A stretch of DNA of 64,000 nt. It comes from Polystyrenella longa (GTDB lineage: Bacteria; Planctomycetota; Planctomycetia; Planctomycetales; Planctomycetaceae). A program made the position numbers and the translations under genes. Positions 37,030 to 46,741 of this stretch are shown in pieces. Position 1 is the first letter of the stretch. Every line of letters begins with the position of its first letter. The stretch spans positions 5,355,001 to 5,419,000 of the forward strand of contig NZ_CP036281.1 of NCBI RefSeq assembly GCF_007750395.1, read 5' to 3'. Under the pieces are notes generated by a model. That model saw nothing but the letters and a program-made list of their open reading frames with translations, was not told the origin of the DNA and searched no databases.

Positions 37030-40000
37030 TTACAAACGAATTATATCAACGGATTCCTGATCAAGTGCGCTGCGTGCGATGTCGACGAGATGCTCGTGGT
37101 GAGTGAAGAAGATCACCTGAGTTTTCTTCGCAAGTTGTGAAAGGGCATCAAGGGCCATCTGAGAACGGTCATCGTCGAAGTTGATTAGAATGTCATCCAC
37201 AATGAAGGGCAGGGGCTCTTGCCCTTCAAGAGACCTCTCAAATAGTGCCAATCGCAGTGATAGATAAAGCTGATCGCAGGTGCCGTCGCTCATCCCTTCG
37301 ACATGAACAGCTTGATCGTCCGGACGTACTCCCACGACAAGGGCATTCCCGTTGCTGTCATAATCTACACGAAGGCCGGCGAATGATCCGCAAGACAAGG
37401 AGGCAAACAGTTTCGAGGCGTGCGTTAATATTGGCCCCTGACTCTCTTCCCGGAAACGTTCCATTGCCCGGGTCAGAATGACGGAAGCGAGTCGGACTCG
37501 AATATACTCTTCCGCATCGCTGCGAATAGAGGCCGTAAGAAGTTCCGCCTGTAACTGGGCCTCGGCTGCATCGGCGTTACCATTCATGCGAGTCAATTCG
37601 TTTCGATGCTCTCCAATTCCTTCGGAGTTTTCCTGTTTCTCTTGTTCAAATAACGTGATGGACTCATTCATCGCGATCAAATCGGCCTGCACCTGATCCG
37701 GATTGTATTCTTCCGCTTCTGTGATCCACTCTTCCAGCGAAGTGGGAGCCGCTAACCCAGTCAACTGCTGATCGAGTGTATTCAACTGGGATTCCGTCTC
37801 CCGCCGCAACCGCGATCGCTCTTCGGCTTGGGTCAACTCGTCCATAGCATGGCACCCGGCGAGTGCACACAGTTCTTCCAGTTTTGTAGACCAATGTGCA
37901 ATCAGTCCTTTCGCTTCTTCCAACGCGGACTGCTGTTTCAAGAGTTGCTCATTCCAGCTCTGCACCCGAGTCTGGTTTGTTTCTGCGCGGGACAATTGAT
38001 CCACCAGAGTATGGACGACTTGCTCGACGGAATTTTCGAGAGAGGGAAGCATCTCGGGGGCGATTTTCTGAATCAGTTCTCGTATTGATTGTTTAAAAAC
38101 GTCTGCATCTTGATTGATATCTGAGATACGTTTTTCAAACTCGCGTGCCTTATCCAGACTGGAAATGACTTCGTCCATGGTTTCGATCACCATGATCGCT
38201 TCAGGTGGTTTAACATCCGATTTCAGCCCGATATTCGCAATAGCAGCAACCCAGTCAATACGCCATTGATCTAAACTTTCCTGAGCCTTTTCAACTGATT
38301 CCTGTGCTTCCTTCTGTCCTGTAATTAATTTTTTCTGATCTTCCAGCAATCCTTCCATTCTGCGATTGTTGTGTTGAATCATGTCGACGATCTGCTGACA
38401 GCGATCTACAGACAGCGATAGAGGCTCTCCTTTATCGAGCGTCGGTTTCTCAATTTCTTGCAGACACCGATTCAGTTCCTCTCGAAGCAGGTCGGACTGA
38501 CGGCCAAGCGATTCAAGAGTCGTTTCATTCTTCCTTAGCTCGGCTACCCGGTTAATCAGTTTCTGCTGTTGCTCTCGCCATGCGCGCATTTCGCGAGGGG
38601 GTAATGGGGCAACTTCAATCGTCTGCCAGAGTGACCGCCACTCAACTTCGACTTTCGTCTGAGCTGATTGATGCCGCTCAAACGATTTTCGCGCATGCTC
38701 AAGTTCAACTTCATACTGATTTAAACGGGCAATGTTTCCCGCTTTCCGTGCGACCCGGTCCGCTTCTCGTCGGAGGCGATCAGCAAGCATATCGGCGTGG
38801 ACGATGCTTCGTTCGAATGCATTCACAAGATCACCCTCCGGAGCGAATTCCTTGAAGAACTCTGCCAGCTGGGAATCAGTTTCGACTTGCTCCCCGCTTA
38901 ACCTCTGCTGCGTCCATTTCCAACCCGCGTCTCGTTTATGTCGGGCTTCTTCGAGATCTGCTTCCGTAGGAACTTCTCCTTCCAGATGCAGTTCATCGAG
39001 TTCCTGTTTTAATTCTTTGATTTTTGAATGAAGTTCGTCGATACGATTTTCCCAGCGACGTACATCTTCGCTGGCACTGGTAAGTTCCCGCTCGAAACGC
39101 TCGATCGTTTCCGCAGGCGGAACGGGAAGTCTTTCTAACGCTTCTACATCTCCCGTGAAACCCGGCAGCTGCGACAATTCATTGGAGATCTGCAACTGCA
39201 GAATCTGTGCATCACTTTGAGCTGTTTCGATCTGGGTATCTATAGCACCATAACTTAGCACCCGTCGAATCACCCGCTCTAATTCCGAGGCGTCGGCTAC
39301 AGGAGGAACTTGATCAATCTCTTCCTTAACTTGTCGCAGTTCCTGCTCTACCTTCTGAAGTGATATTTCATTTGCCTTCTGTTTTTCAAGAAAGACCTGG
39401 CAGTCGCTGGCGAGTTCCTGAATCTGTCGACGTTGTATTTTGGAAATCCGGAGAGAGGCAGCTTCCTCCATCTTCATCGGACGCCCCAAATCTTCGACGA
39501 GCTTCAGTGCCTGTTGCTGGATCGCACCATGATCGGCAACGATCCCCGGAAGGTCCTTCGCCGCCTTCTTATAGATTACCAGGTCCGATTGACCTTTAAT
39601 GATCGCCGCCCGATGCTGGAGCAGGTCGTCCGGGACTTCGGTCTGAGAAAGCTGTTCCTGAAGCTGTTTGATTTCCAGACTGGCGCTGGCTTCTGCCCGT
39701 TTCGAATCCGCCAAACTGGCTTCCGCTTCCCGTCGATCACCCTGAAATGTATCGGGAAGCAACGCGGCGTCACCTATTTTTATCAGTTTCTCCTGGAGTG
39801 GCTTACGCTGTCCGATCAGGGGTAGCGAATCGTGAATGCGTTGTAGCCGACTTTTTTCTGCGCGAATCTGGGACAGTTTTATGTCGATCTCCGCTTGTCG
39901 ACTTTCAGCTTTTCGCAGCAGTCGTTCCCGGTCGACCCACTGCGAAGTCGGTAACTGGGCCTCTCGAATCTCTTTCTGCTTCTGATTGAGTTCCGTAAGT

Positions 40001-40554
40001 GCAGCGGTAATTAGTTGAGCCGATCCACGTGGTTTAAACAGCGTCTCCGCTTCCGTATTCAGGTCTCCCTGAATCGCACGCATGTCGGCCAAACCACTTC
40101 CAGCGGCGAATAGGATATTCGCCAGTTCGCCCGCGCCACGAACAACGGCATCTCCACCACGGCGGAGCTCTTCGAAGTTGATTCCATACCGTAGCGAAAA
40201 TGTGTCAGCATCAACTCCGCGTAGTAACATCTGCAGTTTCGATTCATCGAAGACGGCGACATCGTCCGGCCCACGTAATGTCTTGGTGCGTCCCTTACGG
40301 CGGATGAATTGCAGCTTAACGCCGTCTGCCGCTTCGAGCAGGCCACCAATACGGAGTTTCGTATAAGGGTGAATAAAGTCGTCCGGTGTCTGCTGGGGAA
40401 TGCCGTACAGTAAATCCTTCAAGGCTCGCAGTGACGATGTTTTACCCGCTTCGTTGGGGCCGTAGACAATGTGCAGACCGGTCTGATCGCGGAATTCGAG
40501 CGACCGCTTGGTGAAGGGTCCATACGCAGTCAGGTCTAATTGCAGAATACGCAT
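37030..40554 (-). CDS. SbcC/Rad50-like ATPase of the YhaN type
   Basis: 1174 residues. The N-terminus MRILQLDLTAYGPF and Walker A GPNEAGKTS (32-40) match YhaN-type (AAA_27) SMC-like ATPases. A long coiled coil (~180-1000, rich in Glu, Gln, Leu) separates the two ATPase halves. Signature SDGTCDQLYLSLRLA and Walker B LPFIVDDILINFDD near the C-terminus, with FFTHHEH after it, complete the site. No CxxC zinc-hook is visible in the coiled coil, unlike Rad50 and SbcC. TAATG joins it to the nuclease gene ahead of it with a one-base overlap. Together they form a putative DNA end-processing nuclease-ATPase. Confidence 0.92.
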   Translation of the reverse strand: MRILQLDLTAYGPFTKRSLEFRDQTGLHIVYGPNEAGKTSSLRALKDLLYGIPQQTPDDFIHPYTKLRIGGLLEAADGVKLQFIRRKGRTKTLRGPDDVAVFDESKLQMLLRGVDADTFSLRYGINFEELRRGGDAVVRGAGELANILFAAGSGLADMRAIQGDLNTEAETLFKPRGSAQLITAALTELNQKQKEIREAQLPTSQWVDRERLLRKAESRQAEIDIKLSQIRAEKSRLQRIHDSLPLIGQRKPLQEKLIKIGDAALLPDTFQGDRREAEASLADSKRAEASASLEIKQLQEQLSQTEVPDDLLQHRAAIIKGQSDLVIYKKAAKDLPGIVADHGAIQQQALKLVEDLGRPMKMEEAASLRISKIQRRQIQELASDCQVFLEKQKANEISLQKVEQELRQVKEEIDQVPPVADASELERVIRRVLSYGAIDTQIETAQSDAQILQLQISNELSQLPGFTGDVEALERLPVPPAETIERFERELTSASEDVRRWENRIDELHSKIKELKQELDELHLEGEVPTEADLEEARHKRDAGWKWTQQRLSGEQVETDSQLAEFFKEFAPEGDLVNAFERSIVHADMLADRLRREADRVARKAGNIARLNQYEVELEHARKSFERHQSAQTKVEVEWRSLWQTIEVAPLPPREMRAWREQQQKLINRVAELRKNETTLESLGRQSDLLREELNRCLQEIEKPTLDKGEPLSLSVDRCQQIVDMIQHNNRRMEGLLEDQKKLITGQKEAQESVEKAQESLDQWRIDWVAAIANIGLKSDVKPPEAIMVIETMDEVISSLDKAREFEKRISDINQDADVFKQSIRELIQKIAPEMLPSLENSVEQVVHTLVDQLSRAETNQTRVQSWNEQLLKQQSALEEAKGLIAHWSTKLEELCALAGCHAMDELTQAEERSRLRRETESQLNTLDQQLTGLAAPTSLEEWITEAEEYNPDQVQADLIAMNESITLFEQEKQENSEGIGEHRNELTRMNGNADAAEAQLQAELLTASIRSDAEEYIRVRLASVILTRAMERFREESQGPILTHASKLFASLSCGSFAGLRVDYDSNGNALVVGVRPDDQAVHVEGMSDGTCDQLYLSLRLALFERSLEGQEPLPFIVDDILINFDDDRSQMALDALSQLAKKTQVIFFTHHEHLVDIARSALDQESVDIIRL

Positions 40555-41819
40555 TACTTGCCACCCCGTCCCAGTTTCTTCATCAGCATCGGTTCAATTT
40601 CGTTAAGCCATTCGCGTATTTGTTCCGGGTCCTCAATGTGTAACCCCGTCTCTCCTTGTCTGATTTCGTCAGGCATCTTACGTTGAAACTCATCCAGCTG
40701 TCTTGCCAGTTCTGATAGTTGTGATTCATCTTGACGTAACTCAGCGAAATAGTCGTGTAACATCTCGATCGGGCCAGAATAGTGACTTTCATCTCGCTCT
40801 TGCAGAGGGCTGGTTGTTTTCCACTTCACTTTTTCCACCCAGATCCTGCTACTCGAAACGGAGATGCCGGTGGCTCTCAATTCGTTCGTCCACCGTCTGA
40901 CTTCGGCTCGCAATGCATCATTGATTACCGTTGCTCCTGTCACTTCGACTCGCACAGCCAGAGCCAGTCCGTCATTCTGCTCGCCAAGTTTTTCGAGTTC
41001 TCCTCCGATATGTCTTATTAATTCGTGAGGATGTTGGAAATCGGTCGCATCGATTAACAGCATTTCCCAGCGAAAGACATCCAGAGACAGAAACTGCAGA
41101 TCGCAGACTCCTTGATCGTCAGCAGTGACGAGGTAACACCCTTTCTCACCGGTTTCTCGGATATTTCGTCCCTGGATGTTACCGGGGAAAACGACGGGGG
41201 GATCTTCAATCACCACCCGACGAGTATGTACATGCCCGAGAGCCCAGTAATCGTACCCCTTCTGTTTGAGGTGATCGACAGAGCAGGGGGCATACGGTTC
41301 GTGTCCTTCGGCCCCTTCGAGCGACGTATGCAGGAGTCCGATGTTGAATAAGCCTGTCGACTTCTGCGGATAGTCGAGAACCAGGTTTTCCAGCTCTGCC
41401 TGTTTAGCAAATGAACGGCCATGAATCGCGACACCGAGTTCTGCCAGTCGTGCTGACTTTGCAGTTGCGGGACGAGTGTGGGAAAGAAGTTCGACATTGT
41501 CGGGCAATCGCAACGACCGGGTCATCTTGTTGGCAGCATCGTGGTTACCACTGATGATGACGACGGGAATATCGGCTTCACGTAGCCGATTCATTTGAGC
41601 GACGAAAAACAGTCCCGTGTTATGATCTTTCCAGTCGCCATCATAGACATCCCCTGCGATGATTAAAAAATCGACTTCCTCGTTAATCGCCAGTTCGGCC
41701 AAATTCTCAAGTGCGCGGCGTGTGGCGGTTCGAATTTCTTCAACGGGCGCGCCCTCATATTTTTCCAACCCTTTGAGCGGACTATCCAAATGGATGTCGG
41801 CCGCATGAATAAATCGCAC
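40554..41819 (-). CDS. SbcD/Mre11-like nuclease (YhaO type)
   Basis: About 421 residues of the metallophosphoesterase family. Motifs in order: FIHAADIHLDSPL, DFLIIAGDVYDGD, VIISGNHDAA, LLHTSLEG and ALGHVHTR, a complete di-manganese site. The C-terminal ~100 residues would contact the ATPase partner. The GTG at 41819 (VRFIHAAD) is preferred: AAGGAG lies nine bases upstream and the protein then begins exactly like SbcD/YhaO. An ATG at 41840 adds seven residues. In the family it works with SbcC or YhaN to trim hairpins and protein-blocked DNA ends. Cytoplasmic, one operon with the ATPase. Confidence 0.92.
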   Translation of the reverse strand: MRFIHAADIHLDSPLKGLEKYEGAPVEEIRTATRRALENLAELAINEEVDFLIIAGDVYDGDWKDHNTGLFFVAQMNRLREADIPVVIISGNHDAANKMTRSLRLPDNVELLSHTRPATAKSARLAELGVAIHGRSFAKQAELENLVLDYPQKSTGLFNIGLLHTSLEGAEGHEPYAPCSVDHLKQKGYDYWALGHVHTRRVVIEDPPVVFPGNIQGRNIRETGEKGCYLVTADDQGVCDLQFLSLDVFRWEMLLIDATDFQHPHELIRHIGGELEKLGEQNDGLALAVRVEVTGATVINDALRAEVRRWTNELRATGISVSSSRIWVEKVKWKTTSPLQERDESHYSGPIEMLHDYFAELRQDESQLSELARQLDEFQRKMPDEIRQGETGLHIEDPEQIREWLNEIEPMLMKKLGRGGK

Positions 41820-41901
41820 TCCCAATGTCTCCTTCACCATTCACCTTAACAAGAACGATCGTCTGATTAGTCTTAACAAACTGAACCATCACGATTGTAT
41901 G

Positions 41902-41918
41902 TTCACTATAATAGTGAA
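41902..41918. promoter_or_regulatory. 17-base palindrome covering a TATAAT box
   Basis: TTCACTATAATAGTGAA has seven-base arms (TTCACTA, TAGTGAA) around TAA. It contains a perfect TATAAT (41907-41912), so a protein bound to the palindrome would mask a -10 element. It lies about 83-99 bases upstream of the nuclease gene and about 330 upstream of the porin gene. No good -35 was found at normal spacing on either strand. Confidence 0.4.
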
Positions 41919-42250
41919 TTGACTGCGGAAAGGAGAGGTTCTGGTTTCTGTTGTGCAAAAATTGGCCACAACATCCAATCCCGCCCGCCGAATGAGAACT
42001 GTTTTTGTCACGGTACACATTTTTTTCTTCGTTGTTCCAACTGGGGAGACTTGTGAAACTTTGCCGATTGTGCGTGAGTGCGCCCGGGGCGGTTAGAGTA
42101 ATTTTAGGCAATTTAAGCTTTAAACTACCTACTCATCGATTATGCCATAAGTCCGGTCGATTACAGAGATAGCGCGTGCAGCCATCCTCCAAGCTCCTCA
42201 GAGAACGCACGTTTCTATGCATTCCTGTAAATATTCTGGAAACCAGAACT

Positions 42251-43834
42251 ATGTTTTTCTTCCGTCATACCTGTTTGGCCTCAGCCGTTCTGCTAATTGT
42301 CGGTGCGGCTTCAATCCTTATCGCCGAAGAGCGAGTGGATAATGAAGGTTATCAGGAATCTCAAACACAGCCTTATGAGGAATTGAACAACGGAAACTCC
42401 GAGTTTCAACAAGTCAGTCTGGAATCTATTTTTGACGGCGACGTTTATGGTTCGTCCTATTACGGACCTGATTATGGCGGCTTTGCTGCATCTCCACAGG
42501 GATGCCGGGAGGGAGGGTGTCTCTCTTTTCTTGAGAGTGATGAGAAGCTTCTGGCCGACCTACGAAACGTTCCGCTGGCGGACCGTTGGAAAATGTCAGC
42601 AGGTGGGGCACTCCGTTATCGATATATTGATGAAGATAATCGCCTTCGTCCCAACGGGCCGAACCGCAGTACTTACGATCAATGGCGTTTTACACCCTTT
42701 GTCGATTTCCAATATAGCGACTGGTTAACAGCTCATGTGGAAGCGATTGACGCTTCTACTTTCGACAACGATATGCCCGCATTGGGAATCGACGTCAACC
42801 GGGCCGACTTACTGCAATTCTACGCCGACATCAAATTGCTGGACACCGGCGAAGGAACACTTACCGCTCGATATGGTCGTCAGTTCCTGAAATATGGTTC
42901 ACAGCATCTCGTGTCGCCGCTGGGCTGGTCCAACACGTTCCGAACGTTTGAAGGTTTGAAACTCTTCTACCAAAGCGAATCCTGGGACATTGATGGCTTC
43001 GCAACACAGTCCGTTAACTTTCCTGCCGGTGGACAATGGCAGCCAACCAGTTTCGACAACCCGGATGAAAATCGCTGGTTCAATGGCGTCTATTCGACTT
43101 ATAAAGGACTCCCCAACGGAACTGTCGACTTTTACTGGTTGTGGCTTCGCGATGACGAACCTTCTACCTCTGCTCTGGACGGAAATCGCCATACCATCGG
43201 TACTCGCTGGGCAGGTACCGCCCCCGTCAAGGATAGCTGCGGCAATGTCGAGCGGACTTACCTATGGGACTTCGAAGGAGGTTGGCAGTTCGGAACAGAT
43301 GATTTCGGAACCGCTACCGACGCGACAGTGAACGCTGGATTCCTGTCCGCGATGGCGGGGCATACTTGGAACCAGGTAACTTGGACCCCAACTGTTAAGG
43401 GTGTCTTTTACTGGGCATCGGGCGACGACGACCCCAACGATAACGAGATCAACACGTTCACTCCGCTCTATCCACTTGGGCATGCCTACTGGGGGATCAT
43501 CGACAACCTGAGCGGTTCCAACTTGCTTGACTACAGCATCCAGGGAACTGTTCAACCAACGAAAAAACTGACCTTAGGTTCCGACTTCCATTGGTTCCAG
43601 AAGGATCAATCAGCTGACTTCATTTATAACGTCGCCGGAGCACCACTCGGCCCGAATTATACGGACAACTCGATTGGTACAGAATGGGACCTGGTCGCGA
43701 CATATCAGATGAACGCCAACGTAACGGTGCAGTTCGGGTATTCGACCTTCTGGTACGGTGACGCCGTTACCAAGACAGCCCTAGACCGACCAGACGCCGA
43801 GCAGCTTTACACTCTCGTCAACTGGGAGTTCTAA
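42251..43834 (+). CDS. Outer-membrane beta-barrel, alginate-export/porin-like
   Basis: 527 residues. Signal peptide from the ATG at 42251 (MFFFRHTCLASAVLLIVGAASIL); the frame extends 25 codons up without conserved sequence. After a low-complexity acidic and Tyr/Gly-rich region, residues ~115-527 show alternating-hydrophobic strands (GALRYRYID, FTPFVDFQYSDWLTAHVEAID, LTARYGRQFLKYGSQHLVSPLGW) and end with LVNWEF, whose terminal Phe is typical of outer-membrane barrels. The RQFLKYGSQHLV and SNTFRTFEGLKL stretches fit the alginate-export (AlgE-like) porin family common in planctomycetes. Solute unknown; there are no alginate genes nearby. Confidence 0.83.
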   Translation: MFFFRHTCLASAVLLIVGAASILIAEERVDNEGYQESQTQPYEELNNGNSEFQQVSLESIFDGDVYGSSYYGPDYGGFAASPQGCREGGCLSFLESDEKLLADLRNVPLADRWKMSAGGALRYRYIDEDNRLRPNGPNRSTYDQWRFTPFVDFQYSDWLTAHVEAIDASTFDNDMPALGIDVNRADLLQFYADIKLLDTGEGTLTARYGRQFLKYGSQHLVSPLGWSNTFRTFEGLKLFYQSESWDIDGFATQSVNFPAGGQWQPTSFDNPDENRWFNGVYSTYKGLPNGTVDFYWLWLRDDEPSTSALDGNRHTIGTRWAGTAPVKDSCGNVERTYLWDFEGGWQFGTDDFGTATDATVNAGFLSAMAGHTWNQVTWTPTVKGVFYWASGDDDPNDNEINTFTPLYPLGHAYWGIIDNLSGSNLLDYSIQGTVQPTKKLTLGSDFHWFQKDQSADFIYNVAGAPLGPNYTDNSIGTEWDLVATYQMNANVTVQFGYSTFWYGDAVTKTALDRPDAEQLYTLVNWEF

Positions 43835-43899
43835 ACTGGAAACGGTAAACCGAGCGATTTGAAAACCCGAAGTCGTTAAGGTTCCTCTGAGTCCCCTGA

Positions 43900-46401
43900 T
43901 CACTCTGAGCAGCAATCAAGAAAATCGTAAACAGGTTTATCCTCGATAAAGAGAGGCTGATTATAAAGCCAATCGACCGACTCATATAGAATGACCTCAC
44001 CGATTTCCTCTTCGCGAGCCAGTAGGCCGCAGAGGATCTCTTCCCTCCGTTTCTTCGCTTGAGGGTCTTTATTGCGTAACGTTTCCTGAGCTTCGTAGAA
44101 GAAACTTCTTGGTCCTCGAAAACTCGATCCCAGGTTGTTGTGAAATTCCGCCGTGCATTGGTCCACGAACAACGCTAACGGTTCTTCATCCGGCAGGTAG
44201 CGAATTCCCAAGAAGGTCGGTTCAACGGAAAGTCCCGACAGATCTACCATCGCCATTCCCTCACCAATCACCGGGATGTAGTTCAGCGAGCCCCACAAGT
44301 GACGTATATAGTCACTGCCGTAAACACCTCCCTCTGATTTGTTCATTGATTCCAATCCCTGCCTCACATTGGTGATAACCGACTCATTGTGGGGTATCAC
44401 AGCTCGAATCCTCACGCCAGAGAATTCCTGTTCAAGATCTTGCAACAATGCTCTTATGCCACGAGCAACCGCCAAATTTCGTTGATATCGCCAGACGAAC
44501 GGAGAGTCTTCGGTCTGGCAGGAATCAATCCATTCTCCCTTCTGCCAAGTAGTAATCTGCTCCGTCGGCAATGACTGTATTTCCATTTCCTTCGCGATCG
44601 AAATCGGTGCAAACGCGCGATCAATTCCATTATGAAAATAATTCGTGCCCTTCAACCGGTAATGAGCCATCGGCTGAATCCCATCCGGGCCATCAGCACT
44701 GGATGCCGCCAATTGGGTATGTGAACGAGTATTAATGAATATCTCGTCAAAAGCCTCCATCGCCAGAATCGGACGTAGTTGCCGGACCACCATATCTCGT
44801 GCGGCAGATCGTTCCAGATCGAGCATTTCTACGGACCACGCGGCCCCGACATCAATAACTAAATCACCTTCGGACAGGTTCCAACGACTCTTCTCCGATT
44901 TACGAAAGAGATCGATCCCGTTTTCGATCGCCTGAAAACCGGTGCGATAGGAACCATCCTCCGGGATTCCCGCGACACGCGTGGAACGTGACTCCGCGTC
45001 CTTCCCGCGTAGCGAGACATAACTGTTCACTCGCCCCAGGCGATTTCCCGCTTTAGCAGTTAACACCACTTGCAATACAGCCGGAAGGTCCATCGATACT
45101 TCACTCTGATCAGGAGCGCGAACGATCAGATACCGCGCCGACTCTGGTAACTGAATTCCGTCAATCGTCAGTCGACCATCGATCACATTAAGTTTCGCGT
45201 CTCCCAATCTGGGGATCTGCGATTCGGCTCGTTCCTGAATTTGGGCGTAGCGGTGAAGTTCATAATTTCCTTCGCCGTCGCGCACCAGTACGAAAGAGGT
45301 TTCATCGAGCGGAGGATAAGGTGATGCCAGTAGCTCGATACCCTTTAATTCTTCCAAACGTTGTTGATCAATCAAACCGGGGGCGAGTACTCCTTCGACT
45401 TCAATCGAGTCGAGTTCTGCCTGATTCTTCTGTCCCATCTGACGAAGTACTTCCCGGTAATGGGCGAATCCAACTTCCTGATGATGAAAATTCACTGTCG
45501 GTGAAGCGGTCGGCAGATATTCCCCAAGGTAAGTCCCGTCCGTCTCGAACACCGGAACTTCGTAATATTTCGTCAAAGCGGGTTCAAATGGGCGGAAGCT
45601 GGCGCTCAACGAGATGCCATGCGCCGCTGCACTTTCTGAGTAGAGCTGACCAAATTCAGGTGTTAACCGGGCCGCCATCAGCATTCGCAACCATTGATAA
45701 CTCTTCAATGATGGCGATGCCTGAATCCCTTCGGTCAGCTCCTCACAATCAATAATCGCCTGCGCCTGCCTCGAATATCTTTCCCAGTCGCCCTTGGGAA
45801 AGCTCTCCGGATCGACGATCAGCGGGCAAGGGCTCTGCCAGACAATCAGGCGAGAGACGCCCTGTGCCTGTAGCCGTCGGAAATATTGATCGAAAGCTTC
45901 TCTCGTAATCGGCTTGAATTGACGTGTTGGCTGATCCCAGTAAATGCGAATCAAATCGTCGACCAGGTCCGAGACATAGGAGAGCGGACGAGCCGGGGGC
46001 GCAGGCCGAATGGTGATGGCTTGAGTCTCGTGAAGCTGATCATCCTGCTTCACAGTCATTTCGAGTTGGAATGAGGCTGACGCGTCCTCCACTGCCCGAA
46101 TCTGGAGTAAGCCCTGTTTAGAAACGTCCACATGCAGGCCATCGAACTCCAATACTGCACCCTCAGACAGAACGTCTCCATTCCGGCGGGCGACGAGGTG
46201 AAGTTCCTGCTGTTCTCCTAGATTGGCATAAAAAACAGGCCATGCCCGTAAATCACCTGCCAAGTAGCAGAAGGGGGCCTCTTCGTTCCGTGGACTGAAA
46301 AGGCTATTTTCCGCGAAAAGAGGAGTTTCTGTATTTAGACAGCCTCCCACGATGACGATCATCGCGAACACGAAATGCTTCGGTTCACTACTGCCAACCA
46401 T
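43900..46401 (-). CDS. Large exported protein of unknown function
   Basis: 833 residues, not recognised. The hydrophobic segment KHFVFAMIVIVGGCLN may be a signal peptide or a lipoprotein signal (VGGC is a weak lipobox). The ATG at 46401 gives a normal short basic start; the frame extends to 46488, which would add 29 residues ahead of the signal. Residues ~65-145 look like a small beta-domain; residues ~150-640 read like an (alpha/beta) barrel of glycosidase type (RLIVWQSPCPL, GISLSASFRPFEP, VIDVGAAW, EIFINTRSH). Catalytic acids cannot be assigned. The gene converges on the porin-like gene and diverges from the dehydrogenase gene. Confidence 0.7.
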   Translation of the reverse strand: MVGSSEPKHFVFAMIVIVGGCLNTETPLFAENSLFSPRNEEAPFCYLAGDLRAWPVFYANLGEQQELHLVARRNGDVLSEGAVLEFDGLHVDVSKQGLLQIRAVEDASASFQLEMTVKQDDQLHETQAITIRPAPPARPLSYVSDLVDDLIRIYWDQPTRQFKPITREAFDQYFRRLQAQGVSRLIVWQSPCPLIVDPESFPKGDWERYSRQAQAIIDCEELTEGIQASPSLKSYQWLRMLMAARLTPEFGQLYSESAAAHGISLSASFRPFEPALTKYYEVPVFETDGTYLGEYLPTASPTVNFHHQEVGFAHYREVLRQMGQKNQAELDSIEVEGVLAPGLIDQQRLEELKGIELLASPYPPLDETSFVLVRDGEGNYELHRYAQIQERAESQIPRLGDAKLNVIDGRLTIDGIQLPESARYLIVRAPDQSEVSMDLPAVLQVVLTAKAGNRLGRVNSYVSLRGKDAESRSTRVAGIPEDGSYRTGFQAIENGIDLFRKSEKSRWNLSEGDLVIDVGAAWSVEMLDLERSAARDMVVRQLRPILAMEAFDEIFINTRSHTQLAASSADGPDGIQPMAHYRLKGTNYFHNGIDRAFAPISIAKEMEIQSLPTEQITTWQKGEWIDSCQTEDSPFVWRYQRNLAVARGIRALLQDLEQEFSGVRIRAVIPHNESVITNVRQGLESMNKSEGGVYGSDYIRHLWGSLNYIPVIGEGMAMVDLSGLSVEPTFLGIRYLPDEEPLALFVDQCTAEFHNNLGSSFRGPRSFFYEAQETLRNKDPQAKKRREEILCGLLAREEEIGEVILYESVDWLYNQPLFIEDKPVYDFLDCCSE

Positions 46402-46488
46402 TCGAGAAATAAACCGCCATATCTTATCGCTAACCACCACAGACCTACTTTCAATACAAGCCTCAAACAAAATTCCAAACCTCAGCAT

Positions 46489-46741
46489 ACTCTAAATTCT
46501 TTCACCGTCCAGAGTTCCCCCCTCATCAATGAGTGGCCCAAATGAGAGGTTTCCAATCTGAAAACCTCTCACCGGGTAGGGGCTCTCTTCAGCATCGAGT
46601 CTTCTATTGTTACGATAGCCCTTCTCCTGACAGAGGACCGAATCCTGTTGGACTCCAAGGGAGGGCAGGGGATCACGCCGCTGCCGCATCCGTACGAATT
46701 GGCTCGTCTTACCGCGATCGTCACACTGTGAAGGTTACCGA
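46489..46741. promoter_or_regulatory. Divergent region with two adjacent palindromes
   Basis: Two inverted repeats lie close together. CTCATCAATGAG (46522-46533) has five-base arms around CA. GAGAGGTTT (46544-46552) and AAACCTCTC (46562-46570) are perfect nine-base arms around a nine-base loop. They lie between the divergent starts of the large exported protein and the dehydrogenase, so they could be operators or a 5'-UTR hairpin. No T-tract follows, so a terminator is unlikely. Confidence 0.35.
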
